Shown here: positions 36,679 to 47,246 of the stretch, piece after piece
Position numbering within the stretch: the first letter of the stretch is position 1
Layout: every line of letters starts with the position of its first letter
From: Pseudomonas sp. MMS21 TM103
GTDB taxonomy: Bacteria; Pseudomonadota; Gammaproteobacteria; Pseudomonadales; Pseudomonadaceae
NCBI RefSeq assembly: GCF_022132145.1
Contig: NZ_JAJISP010000003.1
Span: forward strand, 1-64,000
DNA: 64,000 nt
Direction of reading: 5' to 3'
Program-made: the position numbers and the translations under genes
The notes under the pieces: generated by a model
What the model was told of the DNA's origin: nothing
The model's input: the letters and a program-made list of their open reading frames with translations, nothing else
Database searches by the model: none

Positions 36679-37197
36679 CGAAGATTCCTCTAGTAGACTT
36701 TTAGTGTTGAAAACACCCGAGCGAGCGCGCTCGTTTGTGCTGCAGGGAATCTTGGCGGCGAGTTATGTCAGCGCGATTGCTGATATATAAATTTTTGATG
36801 ACAGTGGAACTTTTTTACTTCGAATATCTATAAGCAGTGATGGCTAGGGCCGCGTATCGAAGTCGAGCCGGGGAACGCCACAGCCCTGACGCAAACAACA
36901 CCGCATTACTCTTGTGACAGGGGGCATTGGCCACGACTGGAGCGGCTGACACACAACGCCACCCGCCCGCGTCGTCAGGTCGGGCGAGACGTTGCTAAGG
37001 GGCTGTGGAAAAAGAGTGCCGTGCGGCGTTCCATTCGAGCGCAGCGACAGTCCGGCGGATGGCTGTGGTAACGCCGATCGACGGTGCGCTGCCTGCGGCG
37101 ACTGGCACCCTATGGATCGCGGATTGCTCGCGGTCATTGATCGGAGCCGAGGGCGTTTGGGAACGATCGCACTAGGCGAGCGCTGTTTCACAAGCTC
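36679..37197. promoter_or_regulatory. 519-bp region with the porin promoter
   Basis: The AT-rich stretch 36775-36835 (TATATAAATTTTTGATGACAG) is the likely porin promoter zone; a single CTGTCAT (minus strand, 36798-36804) is one half of a PhoB site. From about 36840 to 37197 the sequence is GC-rich and holds no gene I can support. Confidence 0.45.
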
Positions 37198-37641
37198 TCA
37201 GCCCTCGGGCTTGGCACCGCGCGCGGCGATCTGCGCATACCAGGCCTCCAGCACTTCGCTGCGCTCACCGGATGCCACCCGCAGCAGTTCGTGCCGCGCC
37301 TGCGCCCGCTCGACACCATGGAGCTGCAAATAGCCGAGCAGGTCGTCGAACAGCCGCCGCCGGCTATGCCCGGCCGCCGAATCGTCGCGCCGCGACATGC
37401 AGTTCACCAACAGGGTGGAGCCGCATACGCAGTTACGGAAGACCTCGACCAGCGCCCCCTCCTCGTCGTCATAGACGGCCTTCAGGCCGGTGATATCGTG
37501 GCGAATCGCCTGGGTCTGCTGGAAGTAGTCTGCCGCGCTGGCAAATTCCCGCCCGCACGTGCGGCAGAGCTTGGGAAAACTGTCATGACTCAACGCCCGA
37601 AGACCGGCGAACCAGGCATCGTGGCTGGTAATGAATGACAT
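37198..37641 (-). CDS. hypothetical zinc-ribbon-like protein, 147 aa
   Basis: A 147-residue soluble protein with two cysteine clusters, CRTCGREF (near residue 26) and CVCGSTLLVNC (near residue 70), that could bind one zinc. A helical C-terminus follows. ATG 37641 has GGAG upstream. It lies 120 bp downstream of the anti-sigma gene on the same strand and may be part of that transcription unit. No known family recognised. Confidence 0.7.
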   Translation of the reverse strand: MSFITSHDAWFAGLRALSHDSFPKLCRTCGREFASAADYFQQTQAIRHDITGLKAVYDDEEGALVEVFRNCVCGSTLLVNCMSRRDDSAAGHSRRRLFDDLLGYLQLHGVERAQARHELLRVASGERSEVLEAWYAQIAARGAKPEG

Positions 37642-37761
37642 CCAGCGCTCCCGGGTCGGAATGTTGATTGGCCGACCAAGCATAGCCGCTGGCGCCAACC
37701 GCGCTGGCTGGCACGACCAGAGACTGCAATGAGATAAGGACACTCACTTTTGCAGCCCCGA

Positions 37762-37995
37762 TCAACGCCGCGAGCGAACCTCTTCGGCCAGCCGTGCGGC
37801 CAGCTTGTCCAACTCGGGAATGGCGGCATCCGGTAACGCGCGCAACACCCGTTGACTCAGACGCATCTGTTTGATGAAGCGCCTGCAGCGATAACACATG
37901 GCCAGATGCATCTGCACAGCCAGACGCTGGCGCAGACTCAACTGGCTATCCAAGAAATCGCTGGAGTTCGCCACCAACTCCTTACAACTCAGCAT
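37762..37995 (-). CDS. zf-HC2 type anti-sigma factor
   Basis: A 77-residue protein with the anti-sigma zinc motif H-x3-C-x2-C seen as HLAMCYRC (His30, Cys34, Cys37) and a preceding Cys4. It lacks a transmembrane helix, so it is a soluble, redox-capable anti-sigma factor of the ZAS group. Its start overlaps the ECF sigma gene by 7 bp, the usual coupled layout. It should hold the neighbouring sigma factor until a signal, perhaps oxidative, releases it (inference). Confidence 0.85.
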   Translation of the reverse strand: MLSCKELVANSSDFLDSQLSLRQRLAVQMHLAMCYRCRRFIKQMRLSQRVLRALPDAAIPELDKLAARLAEEVRSRR

Positions 37996-38599
37996 TGGCC
38001 GGTCTCCTCGAAATGTTCCAGGGTGGCGAACACCTTCAACCGTGCCCTATGCAACAACACCCGGACATTGGAGAGCGATATCTGCAAAAGATTACAGATT
38101 TCCTCCAACTCCAGGCCTTGGCGCTCGCGCAGCAGCAACACGCTGCCCTGTAGATCCGACAGGCTGGTCAGGGTTTTCTCCAGGCACTCACGCAGTTCTT
38201 CCTCCGTGAGCAACGCCTCCGGGGTGTCCTGATGCCAGGCGAACGGTTCCAGCAACCAGTGGCCGTCGCCCGAGAAGCGCTCGTCGCCAACCGATCCGTG
38301 CGGTCCCGGCAGATCATCCAGCAGCACCTCACGCCGGTTGTGCTTGAGACGCGTCTTGGCGGTATTGGCCGTGATGGTCAGCAGCCAGGTCTTCAGGCTG
38401 GAGCGGCCCTGGAAGCCGCCCAAGTTGCGCACCACCGCGAGCCAGGCATCCTGCACCACCTCATCGGCGTTGCGGCTGCCAACGATGGCGAAAGCCACCG
38501 CCCGCATCGCCCCCTGGTAGGTGGCGACCAATTCGCGAAAGGCCTTCTCCTCGCCAGCCAGCAGGCGGGCGAGCAACGCGCTATCGGACGGGTAGTCCA

Positions 38600-38600
<1 letters not shown>
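37989..38600 (-). CDS. ECF-subfamily RNA polymerase sigma factor
   Basis: A 203-residue sigma-70 relative with region 2 (about 20-88: AFRELVATYQGAMRAVAFAI, DEVVQDAWLAVVRNLGGFQG) and region 4 (about 135-190: LTSLSDLQGSVLLLRERQGL, LEEICNLLQISLSNVRVLLH). Region 3 is absent, as in ECF factors. Its ATG overlaps the stop of the FabH-like gene by one base (TAATG) and it overlaps the anti-sigma gene, so three genes are translationally linked. The regulon is unknown. Confidence 0.92.
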
Positions 38601-39727
<1,127 letters not shown>

Positions 39728-40189
39728 TCCTCTCGTTGATTTGCCGCGCATCGCGGCCATTTATGCATAAGCCCTTGGCCGGCGGGCCATAGACAGAAAT
39801 TGTTGAGTGCTGACCGGGCATTGTCGCCGAGCAGTAGCACACTCGTTCCAAAGCGCAGAGTGTGCCACAACCGGCGCGGCTTCGTCCCCACGACAGACAA
39901 GTGCCTGCAGGGTGCGAGTAACTGCCTCTAAAACGCCCACCCTGGCTGCCCTGACTTGTGGTGTGAGTTATCTTCCGCTAGCTTTCGGGCCATGCAGTGA
40001 CGCACCCACGGACAAGAAGCCTAGCCCCTCCCTCGCTAATTTTTCGTTGCGCCCCAAAAAGTATATTTCACCCGCTAGAACCAGTGCGCTGTCTCGGATT
40101 GCTGCTGACCTGCTTGCTTGAATGAAGACCAAGCCTGAATCGGCCGCCAAGACAGTTGGACAACCCGCATCAACGGAGCCCTTCAGTCC
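39728..40189. promoter_or_regulatory. divergent intergenic region, 462 bp
   Basis: Upstream regions of the FabH-like operon (minus) and the large sensor kinase (plus). No gene, terminator or recognised operator was found. Confidence 0.5.
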
Positions 40190-42883
40190 ATGCAGACTGC
40201 ACCCTTTGCCGCCGTGCCACTGCCTGTGAAAATATTGCTGCTTGCTCTGGCCTATGCCGTAGCAGGCCACCTGGCGCTGATGCTGGCCATTCCGCCGGGG
40301 TTCGCCAGTGCCATCTTTCCGCCTGTGGGGATCGCCCTGGCCGCAGTGCTGATCTGGGGGTACCCCATGCTCGCCGGGGTGTTTCTCGGCTCGACCTTGC
40401 TGAATCTCAGCATCGGTTTCATCAGCTTCGAGCAACTGAGCCTCGAGGGCCTGCTGATCGCCATGGGCATCGCGATCGGCACCTCATTGCAGAGCCTGGT
40501 CGGCAGCTGGCTGATTCGTCATTTCGTCGGCTTCCCCACCTCGCTCACCGATGAACGCAGCATTTTCCTCCTGCTCATTATTGGCGGGCCGCTGGCCTGC
40601 CTGATCAGTGCCAGCGGCGGCGCTGGCGTGCTCTACCTGAGCCAGGTCATCACGGCCGCGCAATTTCCCTTCAGCTGGTGGACCTGGTGGGTCGGCGACA
40701 GCATTGGCGTGTTGATCGCCACCCCGCTGATGCTCATCCTCTTCGCCCAGCCCCGCGCCCTCTGGCGCAGCCGCGCTGGCAGCGTGGGCCTGCCGCTGCT
40801 GATCAGCTGCAGCATCATGGTGCTGATCTTCATCCGTGCCAGCGAAGCCGAACAGAACAACCTGCGCCTGCGCTTTCACGAACAGGCCAAGATGATGAGC
40901 ACCAGCCTGAAGTTCCGTTTCGAGCTTTACGGCAAAGCGGCCCAGTCCATAGAGCGGTTTTTTTCATCCTCAGCTCAGGTTTCCAGGCAAGATTTCGCCC
41001 GTTTCGTGGCGAATCTGCCGAGCACCTATCCAGGGATCACCGCGGTGAGCTGGGACCCATTGATCAGCGCCGACCAGCGTGCGCGTTATGAGGCGCAGAT
41101 GGTCGCCGAAGGCTTTGCAGGGTTCCGCATCAGTGAAAACAACGACTCGGACGAGCAAGTTGCCGCGGCACAACGAGAGGTCTATGCCCCGGTAACCTTT
41201 GTCGAGCCCTTCGCGGCCAACGCCAAGGCACTGGGTTTCGACGTGCTGTCCAAGCCGCAGAGACGCCAGGCCTTGGAGAAGGCTCGGGATAGCGCCAGGG
41301 CGGTGATGACGGCACCGATCACCCTCATCCAGGACAACGCAGCGCCGCAACCCGGCGTATTGCTGCTGTACCCGGTCTACATGGGCGATCCGCCCCTCAG
41401 TGTTGGCGAGCGTCACCGTGAGTTACGCGGCTATGCGGTGGCGGTGATCCGGATTGCCGACCTTATTGACAATGCACTCCAGGCCTACCCGGGAGACAGC
41501 TTCCAGTTGCAGTTGCTCGATATTACCGACGCCACGCCGCAGCCCCTGTATGGCCAAGCCAGCGCCACGCTGCCGCCCTATGCGGCAGGGTTGCTCTGGC
41601 AGGAGTCGTTTGAGGTGGCCGGACGCATGCTGCAGCTGTCGATCTCGCCAACCGAAGCCTTTCTGCAACGCAACCATGGTCTGCAGCCTTGGGCGGTGCT
41701 GGCAGGCGGCCTGTTGCTATGCAGCCTGCTCGGCGGCTATCTGCTGACCATCACCGGTCGCGCCGATCAGATTCGCCATCAGGTCAAGCAACGCACCCTG
41801 GAGCTGAGTGCCATCCTGGAAAGCGCTGCCGAAGGCATTCTCATATTCGATGAGCAAGGCCTGATCGAACGCGCCAATCCTGCCAGCAGCCGCCTGTTCG
41901 GCTATCCCGCCAGTGCGCTGCTCGGCAGGCAGATTGGCGGCCTGATCCCCATGCTGCACCGGCACTCTGGGGAGCATTGGGATGCCATGCTTGGCAAGCC
42001 GCTGGAGGTCACTGCAAACAATGCCGATGCCCAACAGCTGGAACTGGAGATCAGCCTCAGCCGCTATGAGCTGCCGGGGCGTCAGCGCTATATCTGCATG
42101 GCCCGTGACATCAGCGCACGGAAACAGGTCGAACGCCTGAAAAGTGAGTTCGTCTCCACCGTCAGCCACGAGTTGCGCACCCCGCTCACCTCGATCAAGG
42201 GGTCGTTAGGCCTTTTGGCGGCGGGTGCTGTGGGCGAGCTGCCGGAGAAGGTGCGCGAGCTGGTCTGCATCGCGCAGAGCAATTCGGAACGCCTGATCAG
42301 CCTGGTCAACGACATTCTGGACATCGAGAAACTCGAATTCAGTCAAACCAGCATCCAGCTCAGCCGCACCGACTTGCGGCCCCTGCTGCATGAAGCGCTG
42401 CGGCATAACCAGGGATACGCCGACAGTTTCGAGGTGCACCTCAGCCTGGATGACCAGGCACTGCCGGAGCAGGTACCGGTCGTAATCGACAGCCTGCGTC
42501 TGCAACAGGTATTGAGCAACCTGATCTCCAATGCAGTGAAATTCTCCGACCCACAGAACCAGGTGCAGATATCCGCCGCAATCATCGCCAATGAAGTCAG
42601 GGTCCAGGTGCACGACCATGGTCCCGGCATCGCCGAGGAATTCCGCGAACGCATCTTCCAGAAATTCGCCCAGGCCGATGGTTCGGACAGTCGCCGCAAA
42701 GGCGGCACTGGGCTCGGCCTGAGTATCTGCAAAACCCTGGTCGAACGCATGAACGGCAAGATTGGCTATAGCAGTGTGCTGGGCGAAGGCAGCACCTTCT
42801 ATTTCACCCTGCCGCTGGTCAGGCATGACAATGCAGCCGAGCGTGCAGCGATCGACGAACGCCCACCCGCCCATCTACATTGA
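40190..42883 (+). CDS. hybrid-free sensor histidine kinase with MASE1, CHASE and PAS domains
   Basis: An 897-residue membrane kinase. Residues about 10-215 form a MASE1-type multi-helix sensor, about 225-450 a CHASE domain lying outside the membrane (ISADQRARYEAQMVAEGFAG), then a transmembrane helix near 505. A PAS domain covers about 535-640, the dimerisation domain has His660 in FVSTVSHELRTPLTS, and an HATPase domain follows (about 765-880; GPGIAEEF, GGTGLGLSI). No receiver or response regulator is adjacent, so its partner lies elsewhere. The ligand is unknown. Confidence 0.9.
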   Translation: MQTAPFAAVPLPVKILLLALAYAVAGHLALMLAIPPGFASAIFPPVGIALAAVLIWGYPMLAGVFLGSTLLNLSIGFISFEQLSLEGLLIAMGIAIGTSLQSLVGSWLIRHFVGFPTSLTDERSIFLLLIIGGPLACLISASGGAGVLYLSQVITAAQFPFSWWTWWVGDSIGVLIATPLMLILFAQPRALWRSRAGSVGLPLLISCSIMVLIFIRASEAEQNNLRLRFHEQAKMMSTSLKFRFELYGKAAQSIERFFSSSAQVSRQDFARFVANLPSTYPGITAVSWDPLISADQRARYEAQMVAEGFAGFRISENNDSDEQVAAAQREVYAPVTFVEPFAANAKALGFDVLSKPQRRQALEKARDSARAVMTAPITLIQDNAAPQPGVLLLYPVYMGDPPLSVGERHRELRGYAVAVIRIADLIDNALQAYPGDSFQLQLLDITDATPQPLYGQASATLPPYAAGLLWQESFEVAGRMLQLSISPTEAFLQRNHGLQPWAVLAGGLLLCSLLGGYLLTITGRADQIRHQVKQRTLELSAILESAAEGILIFDEQGLIERANPASSRLFGYPASALLGRQIGGLIPMLHRHSGEHWDAMLGKPLEVTANNADAQQLELEISLSRYELPGRQRYICMARDISARKQVERLKSEFVSTVSHELRTPLTSIKGSLGLLAAGAVGELPEKVRELVCIAQSNSERLISLVNDILDIEKLEFSQTSIQLSRTDLRPLLHEALRHNQGYADSFEVHLSLDDQALPEQVPVVIDSLRLQQVLSNLISNAVKFSDPQNQVQISAAIIANEVRVQVHDHGPGIAEEFRERIFQKFAQADGSDSRRKGGTGLGLSICKTLVERMNGKIGYSSVLGEGSTFYFTLPLVRHDNAAERAAIDERPPAHLH

Positions 42884-42915
42884 CGCCTCGCCCTGCCTTG
42901 CCATTGGGAGCCTGC

Positions 42916-44523
42916 ATGACCTTGTCGCTGCTCAGCCGTTACGCCTTCTTCGCTTTTTGCCTGCTTTTCACCCTGCTTAGCCTGGCGTTCCTGCAGCACG
43001 AATGGCTATGGCCCTTGACCCTGATCAGCGCCGTGCTGAGCCTGATCGGCATCGGCGACCTGTTGCAGAAGCGTCATGCGATCCGCCGCAACTACCCGGT
43101 ACTGGGCAATATCCGCTACCTGGTCGAGAGGGTCCGCCCGGAAATCCGCCAGTACCTGCTGGAAGCCGACCGCGAGCAGCTGCCCTTCTCCCGCTCCCAG
43201 CGTTCGCTGGTCTACGCGCGGGCCAAGGAGGAAGTCGCCGACAAGCCGTTCGGCACCCTGCTGGACGTCTACCAGAGCGGCTTCGAGTTCATCGGCCACT
43301 CGATACGCCCGGCGCCACTGACCGATCCGGCCGGATTCCGGGTGACCATCGGCGGGCCGCAGTGCAGCCAACCCTACTCGGCATCGCTGTTGAATATCTC
43401 GGCGATGAGTTTCGGCTCGCTCAGTGCCAATGCCATTCGTGCCCTGAACAAGGGCGCCAAGCTGGGAAATTTCGCTCACGACACCGGCGAAGGCAGCATC
43501 AGCACCTACCACCGCGAACATGGCGGCGACCTGATCTGGGAGCTGGGCAGCGGCTACTTCGGTTGCCGTAGCAGCGATGGCCGGTTCGACCCGCAGCGCT
43601 TCGCCGTCCAGGCGCAACAGCCACAAGTGCGGATGATCGAGATCAAGCTCAGCCAGGGCGCCAAACCCGGCCACGGCGGCATTCTGCCAAAGCAAAAGGT
43701 CACTGCGGAGATCTCCGCGACCCGCGGTGTGCCGATGGGCGAAGACTGTATATCGCCGGCGCGGCACAGCAGCTTCTCCACGCCGCTCGAACTGCTGCAG
43801 TTCATTGCCCAGTTGCGCGAACTGTCCGGCGGCAAGCCCGTCGGCTTCAAGCTGTGCCTGGGTCACCCCTGGGAGTTCATGGGCATCGCCAAGGCCATGC
43901 TGGAGAGCGGGATATATCCGGATTTCATCGTCGTCGACGGCAAGGAAGGCGGCACCGGCGCCGCGCCGCTGGAGTTCACCGACCATATGGGCGTACCCAT
44001 GCGCGAAGGCCTGTTGTTCGTGCACAACACCCTGGTCGGTTGCGGCCTGCGCGACAAGATCAAGCTCGGCGCCAGCGGCAAGATCGTCAGCGCCTTCGAT
44101 ATCGCCTGCATGCTGGCCATCGGCGCCGACTGGGCCAACTCCGCGCGCGGCTTCATGTTCGCCGTCGGCTGCGTACAAAGCCGCTCCTGCCACACCAACA
44201 AATGCCCGACCGGCGTCGCCACCCAGGACCCGCTGCGTCAACGCGCCCTGGTGCCCGAGGACAAGGCCCAGCGGGTGTTCAACTTCCACCGCAACACCCT
44301 CAAGGCGCTGGCGGAGATGCTCGCCGCCGCAGGCCTCGAGCACCCGGCGCAACTGGACGCCCGCCATCTGGTGCGGCGCATTTCTGCTAGCGAGATCAAG
44401 TTGTTCTCGCAGCAACACGTCTACCTCAAACCGGGCGAGTTGCTCGACGAGCAGATCGAAGGCAAGTTCTACCAACGGATGTGGAAAATGGCCCGCGCCG
44501 ACAGCTTCGACGCGGCACCCTGA
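42916..44523 (+). CDS. FMN-binding glutamate-synthase-family protein, membrane-anchored
   Basis: A 535-residue flavoprotein with two N-terminal hydrophobic helices (about 5-45), then a GltB-like FMN/(beta-alpha)8 domain. Landmarks are NISAMSFGSLSANAIRALNKG, HDTGEGSISTYHREHGGDL, QGAKPGHGGILPKQKV, VDGKEGGTGAAPLEF and the iron-sulfur Cys cluster CVQSRSCHTNKCPTG. The glutaminase domain is missing, so it is not a complete glutamate synthase; its reaction is unknown. ATG 42916 has GGGAG upstream. It starts 32 bp after the sensor kinase stop. Confidence 0.88.
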   Translation: MTLSLLSRYAFFAFCLLFTLLSLAFLQHEWLWPLTLISAVLSLIGIGDLLQKRHAIRRNYPVLGNIRYLVERVRPEIRQYLLEADREQLPFSRSQRSLVYARAKEEVADKPFGTLLDVYQSGFEFIGHSIRPAPLTDPAGFRVTIGGPQCSQPYSASLLNISAMSFGSLSANAIRALNKGAKLGNFAHDTGEGSISTYHREHGGDLIWELGSGYFGCRSSDGRFDPQRFAVQAQQPQVRMIEIKLSQGAKPGHGGILPKQKVTAEISATRGVPMGEDCISPARHSSFSTPLELLQFIAQLRELSGGKPVGFKLCLGHPWEFMGIAKAMLESGIYPDFIVVDGKEGGTGAAPLEFTDHMGVPMREGLLFVHNTLVGCGLRDKIKLGASGKIVSAFDIACMLAIGADWANSARGFMFAVGCVQSRSCHTNKCPTGVATQDPLRQRALVPEDKAQRVFNFHRNTLKALAEMLAAAGLEHPAQLDARHLVRRISASEIKLFSQQHVYLKPGELLDEQIEGKFYQRMWKMARADSFDAAP

Positions 44524-44610
44524 GTGCAACCGCTTGACCGATGCCTCCGGTATAGCCAGCATCCTCCAAGGCAAGCACAACAAGCGCCCTCCTCTCCCAC
44601 GGACAACCCT

Positions 44611-45222
44611 ATGGCCCTGCACAGCTGGTTACTTTATCTCGCCGCCGTCATCGGCCTGTCGCTGACACCAGGGCCCAACGGCCTGCTGGCGCTGACCCAC
44701 GGCGCCCTCTATGGCCACCGCAAGACCCTGTGGACAGTGGCGGGCGGGGTGATTGGTTTCGCCGTGCTGATGGCCCTGTCGATGTTCGGCATCGGCGCTC
44801 TGCTGCAGGCCTCGGCCAACGCCCTGAACATCCTCAAGTGGATCGGCGGCGGTTACCTGGTCTGGCTCGGCATCCAGCTCTGGCGCGCCCCGCCGCTGCA
44901 CCTCAGCGCGCCTGTTCTGGCAGTCGCAAAACCGGGCCCTGCGCTGTTTCGCCAGGGCCTGCTGTCGGCGCTGTCCAATCCCAAGGTGATCCTGTTCTTC
45001 GGCGCCTTCCTGCCACAGTTCCTCGACCCGCAAGGCGACCTCTGGATGCAGTTCGCCGTGATGGCCCTGACCTTCGCGGTCGTGGAAGGCCTCGTCGAGT
45101 ACGTGCTGGCGCGCGCTGCCTACCGTATCCGCCCCTGGCTGGAGCGCAGCGGCAAAGGCTTCAACCGCTGCTGCGGCGGACTTTTTGCGATGATGGGCGC
45201 GGCCTTGCCGATGGCCCGCTAG
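44611..45222 (+). CDS. LysE family exporter
   Basis: A 203-residue inner-membrane exporter with six helices. Family landmarks are the N-terminal SLTPGPNGLLALTHGALYG, the GGGYLVWLGIQLWR stretch and LSNPKVILFFGAFLPQF. LysE/RhtB proteins export amino acids such as lysine, homoserine or threonine. ATG 44611 is chosen because the conserved N-terminal helix begins there. No strong ribosome site is visible. Confidence 0.9.
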   Translation: MALHSWLLYLAAVIGLSLTPGPNGLLALTHGALYGHRKTLWTVAGGVIGFAVLMALSMFGIGALLQASANALNILKWIGGGYLVWLGIQLWRAPPLHLSAPVLAVAKPGPALFRQGLLSALSNPKVILFFGAFLPQFLDPQGDLWMQFAVMALTFAVVEGLVEYVLARAAYRIRPWLERSGKGFNRCCGGLFAMMGAALPMAR

Positions 45223-45287
45223 TCTTGCCCTTCACTATCACCACCAGGCAGGCCATCAGTTGCCTGGCAAAAAACGAACACCCGACT

Positions 45288-46010
45288 ATGCGCTGCCTGT
45301 CACTCGCCCTGATTCTGTTGAGCCTGGGTAGTACCGCCGAGGAACGGCCATTACGTTTTGCCGTTAGCGAAAGCTGGGCCATGCCCATGATCCACATCGA
45401 GCATGGCCAGGCCACCGGCGGCATTCTCTATGACCTGCAACAACGGTTGGCCGAGAAAGTCGGCCGCCGCGCCGAAATGCTGGTGCGCCCGCGCCTGCGC
45501 ATTCAACAAATGCTGGTGCGGGGTGAAATTGACGTGCGCTGCTACGTCAACCCGGCCTGGCTGAACGAGTCGCACCATCAATACATCTGGAGTGTGCCGT
45601 TCATGGTCCAGCGCGACCTGCTGGTCGGACGGGACAAGCAGCAGCTGCAGATCAGCCAGATGCAGGGCGAGACAATCGGCACCGTACTGGGCTTCACCTA
45701 CCCCGAACTCGCGCCCTTGTTCGCCAGCGGCCACCTGCGGCGCGACGACGCCCGCACCCAGGAGCTGGTGCTGGATAAGCTCAAAGCCAGGCGTTACGAC
45801 TACGCCATCAGCAACGAACTGACGCTGCAGTGGTTCAACCGCCAGCAGCCGGCTGGGCATAACCTTCAGCCGCAGCTGGAAATTTCCTCTGACATTGTCG
45901 CCTGTATCGTCCGCGACGAACCGGACGTGCCGACCATGCGGGTGCTGCGCGCCCTGGTGCAGATGAGACAGGCGGACGAGTTCGAGACCATCCTTTCCCG
46001 CTACCGTTGA
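45288..46010 (+). CDS. orphan periplasmic solute-binding protein
   Basis: A 240-residue exported protein with a signal peptide (cleavage after STA, residue 17) and the family-3 binding fold (LRFAVSESWAMPMIHIEHG, GGILYDLQQRLAEKVGRRAE, LVRGEIDVRCYVNPAW). No transport genes are adjacent. It is similar in size to those at 20085 and 62832 but clearly divergent. Ligand unknown. Confidence 0.8.
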   Translation: MRCLSLALILLSLGSTAEERPLRFAVSESWAMPMIHIEHGQATGGILYDLQQRLAEKVGRRAEMLVRPRLRIQQMLVRGEIDVRCYVNPAWLNESHHQYIWSVPFMVQRDLLVGRDKQQLQISQMQGETIGTVLGFTYPELAPLFASGHLRRDDARTQELVLDKLKARRYDYAISNELTLQWFNRQQPAGHNLQPQLEISSDIVACIVRDEPDVPTMRVLRALVQMRQADEFETILSRYR

Positions 46011-46060
46011 TTGGCCACTGACACGCTGCTTGAGGAGCCCCTGTACTGCACGCAAATTAA

Positions 46061-46086
46061 AAAGCCAAGACGCAAGTCTTGGCTTT
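46061..46086. terminator. bidirectional terminator hairpin
   Basis: An 11-bp perfect stem (46061-46071 with 46076-46086), GCAA loop, A-rich on the left and T-containing on the right. It lies between the plus-strand binding-protein gene and the minus-strand NTF2-like gene. Confidence 0.85.
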
Positions 46087-46177
46087 GGGAGTGCTAGGGT
46101 CTGTTGGCGTTTCCTTGCAGGCGCGCGCCGGAGCCTGGGGTCATCGCCTGCACCCGATGGTTTTGATTGTTCGTCGC

Positions 46178-46549
46178 CTAAGCATGGTAGTAATACAGCT
46201 TGTTAACGATCACCCAGTCTTGCCCGATCTTCAGCAGCGCCAGGTAGTCCGTGAACTTCAGGTCGAAATACAGATCGGTCATCTTTACCGCGGCCGCATC
46301 ACCCGTTATATCGATGCTTTCCACCTCCCATACCGGCTCGGTACTGCTCGGGGCAGGGCCTTCGGCCTCGATGGCGGCGATGAAGTCATCCAGCGATAAC
46401 CACTCCAGCTCGCCATGATAGTGGCCGATGATCCGGCAGTCGGGATGGAACGCCTGTCGCAGCCGGGCTTGGTTCGCAAACACCATACCCTCTACATAAT
46501 TGCGCACCACCTGGTTGATTGCTTGCTTGTCTGTCGCGAGCGCCGTCAT
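46178..46549 (-). CDS. NTF2-like (nuclear transport factor 2 / lumazine-binding-like) protein
   Basis: A 123-residue cone-fold protein. It opens AINQVVRNYVEGMVFANQ, has FHPDCRIIGHYHG and ends DYLALLKIGQDWVIVNKLYYY, the pattern of NTF2-like proteins that bind or isomerise small ligands. ATG 46549 follows AGGAG. Many members are annotated hypothetical; no substrate can be assigned. Confidence 0.83.
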   Translation of the reverse strand: MTALATDKQAINQVVRNYVEGMVFANQARLRQAFHPDCRIIGHYHGELEWLSLDDFIAAIEAEGPAPSSTEPVWEVESIDITGDAAAVKMTDLYFDLKFTDYLALLKIGQDWVIVNKLYYYHA

Positions 46550-46698
46550 AGTTTTAACTCCTGCGCCGCTCGGCACTCTCCAGTGGCCGGCAGTGGGAGC
46601 CGATTGACAGCCCTTCCAAGGGCTGGCCAATAAAACAGACTAGCAGCGCGCCACGATGCAGACGGGCTTGCCCCGACAGTCGGCGGTTGTATTTGGCC

Positions 46699-47001
46699 TC
46701 ACGCCTGGTGGATCAAACCGGCGATATCGGCGACCCTGGCGCTGACTGCGCCCTCGAGACGCTCGATGTTTTGCCGATGACGCTGCTCCAGCTCGACCTG
46801 CTGCGCACACAACTTCAACGCCGTGAGCACCAGCAGGCGCTCGCCGATCAGGGTCGTCGACTGGGCTTTGGTCTCCGCCAGCAGGCGCTTGAGCAGCAGC
46901 GCCGACGCGGTCAACTCCGCTTCTTGGCCAACAGGCACCCTGATGCTGTAGTCATTGCCCAAGACTGAAATGACCTGGATCGATGCACCGTCACCACTCA
47001 T
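46699..47001 (-). CDS. ZapA-like cell-division protein
   Basis: A 100-residue protein with a beta N-terminus (IQVISVLGNDYSIRVPVGQE) and a long coiled-coil, the build of ZapA, which cross-links FtsZ filaments at midcell. It overlaps the upstream coiled-coil gene by 4 bp. In Pseudomonas the principal zapA pair is followed by the 6S RNA gene; none is seen here, so this may be a second, paralogous copy. Confidence 0.78.
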   Translation of the reverse strand: MSGDGASIQVISVLGNDYSIRVPVGQEAELTASALLLKRLLAETKAQSTTLIGERLLVLTALKLCAQQVELEQRHRQNIERLEGAVSARVADIAGLIHQA

Positions 47002-47246
47002 ACGTTAGCCGGGCTCGCCTTGACCGTGTTGCTGCCAGTCGCCAGTTCCACCAGGGCCTGGATCCGCTGGATAGTGGCGCCGTGCAGTTCTTCCTGCTCG
47101 ATCGCGCTCAACTGCAGGGTCTCGTTTTCATCCTTGATCTGCGCCAGTTCGCTGCTCAATTGCACGTTTGTGCTCTGCAGCGCCTTGTTCGCCTGCACAA
47201 GGTCACTGACCAGCTGTTCCAACTGACTTAGGCTATTTTCCAACAT
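46998..47246 (-). CDS. small coiled-coil protein (TIGR02449 type)
   Basis: An 82-residue, almost wholly coiled-coil protein (LSQLEQLVSDLVQANKALQ, Leu/Gln heptads). Proteins of this type are encoded directly upstream of zapA in Pseudomonas. It overlaps the zapA-like start by ATGA. ATG 47246 is preferred since the coil starts there. Confidence 0.78.
   Translation of the reverse strand: MLENSLSQLEQLVSDLVQANKALQSTNVQLSSELAQIKDENETLQLSAIEQEELHGATIQRIQALVELATGSNTVKASPANV

Noticed and set aside
36798..36804. Pho box upstream of the OprP/OprO-type porin
   Set aside because: Only one CTGTCAT half-site is visible; no second repeat at 11-bp spacing.
43006..44622. Long minus-strand open frame (538 codons) opposite the FMN/glutamate-synthase-like gene
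   Set aside because: The plus-strand product has conserved FMN and Cys motifs; the antisense one has none.
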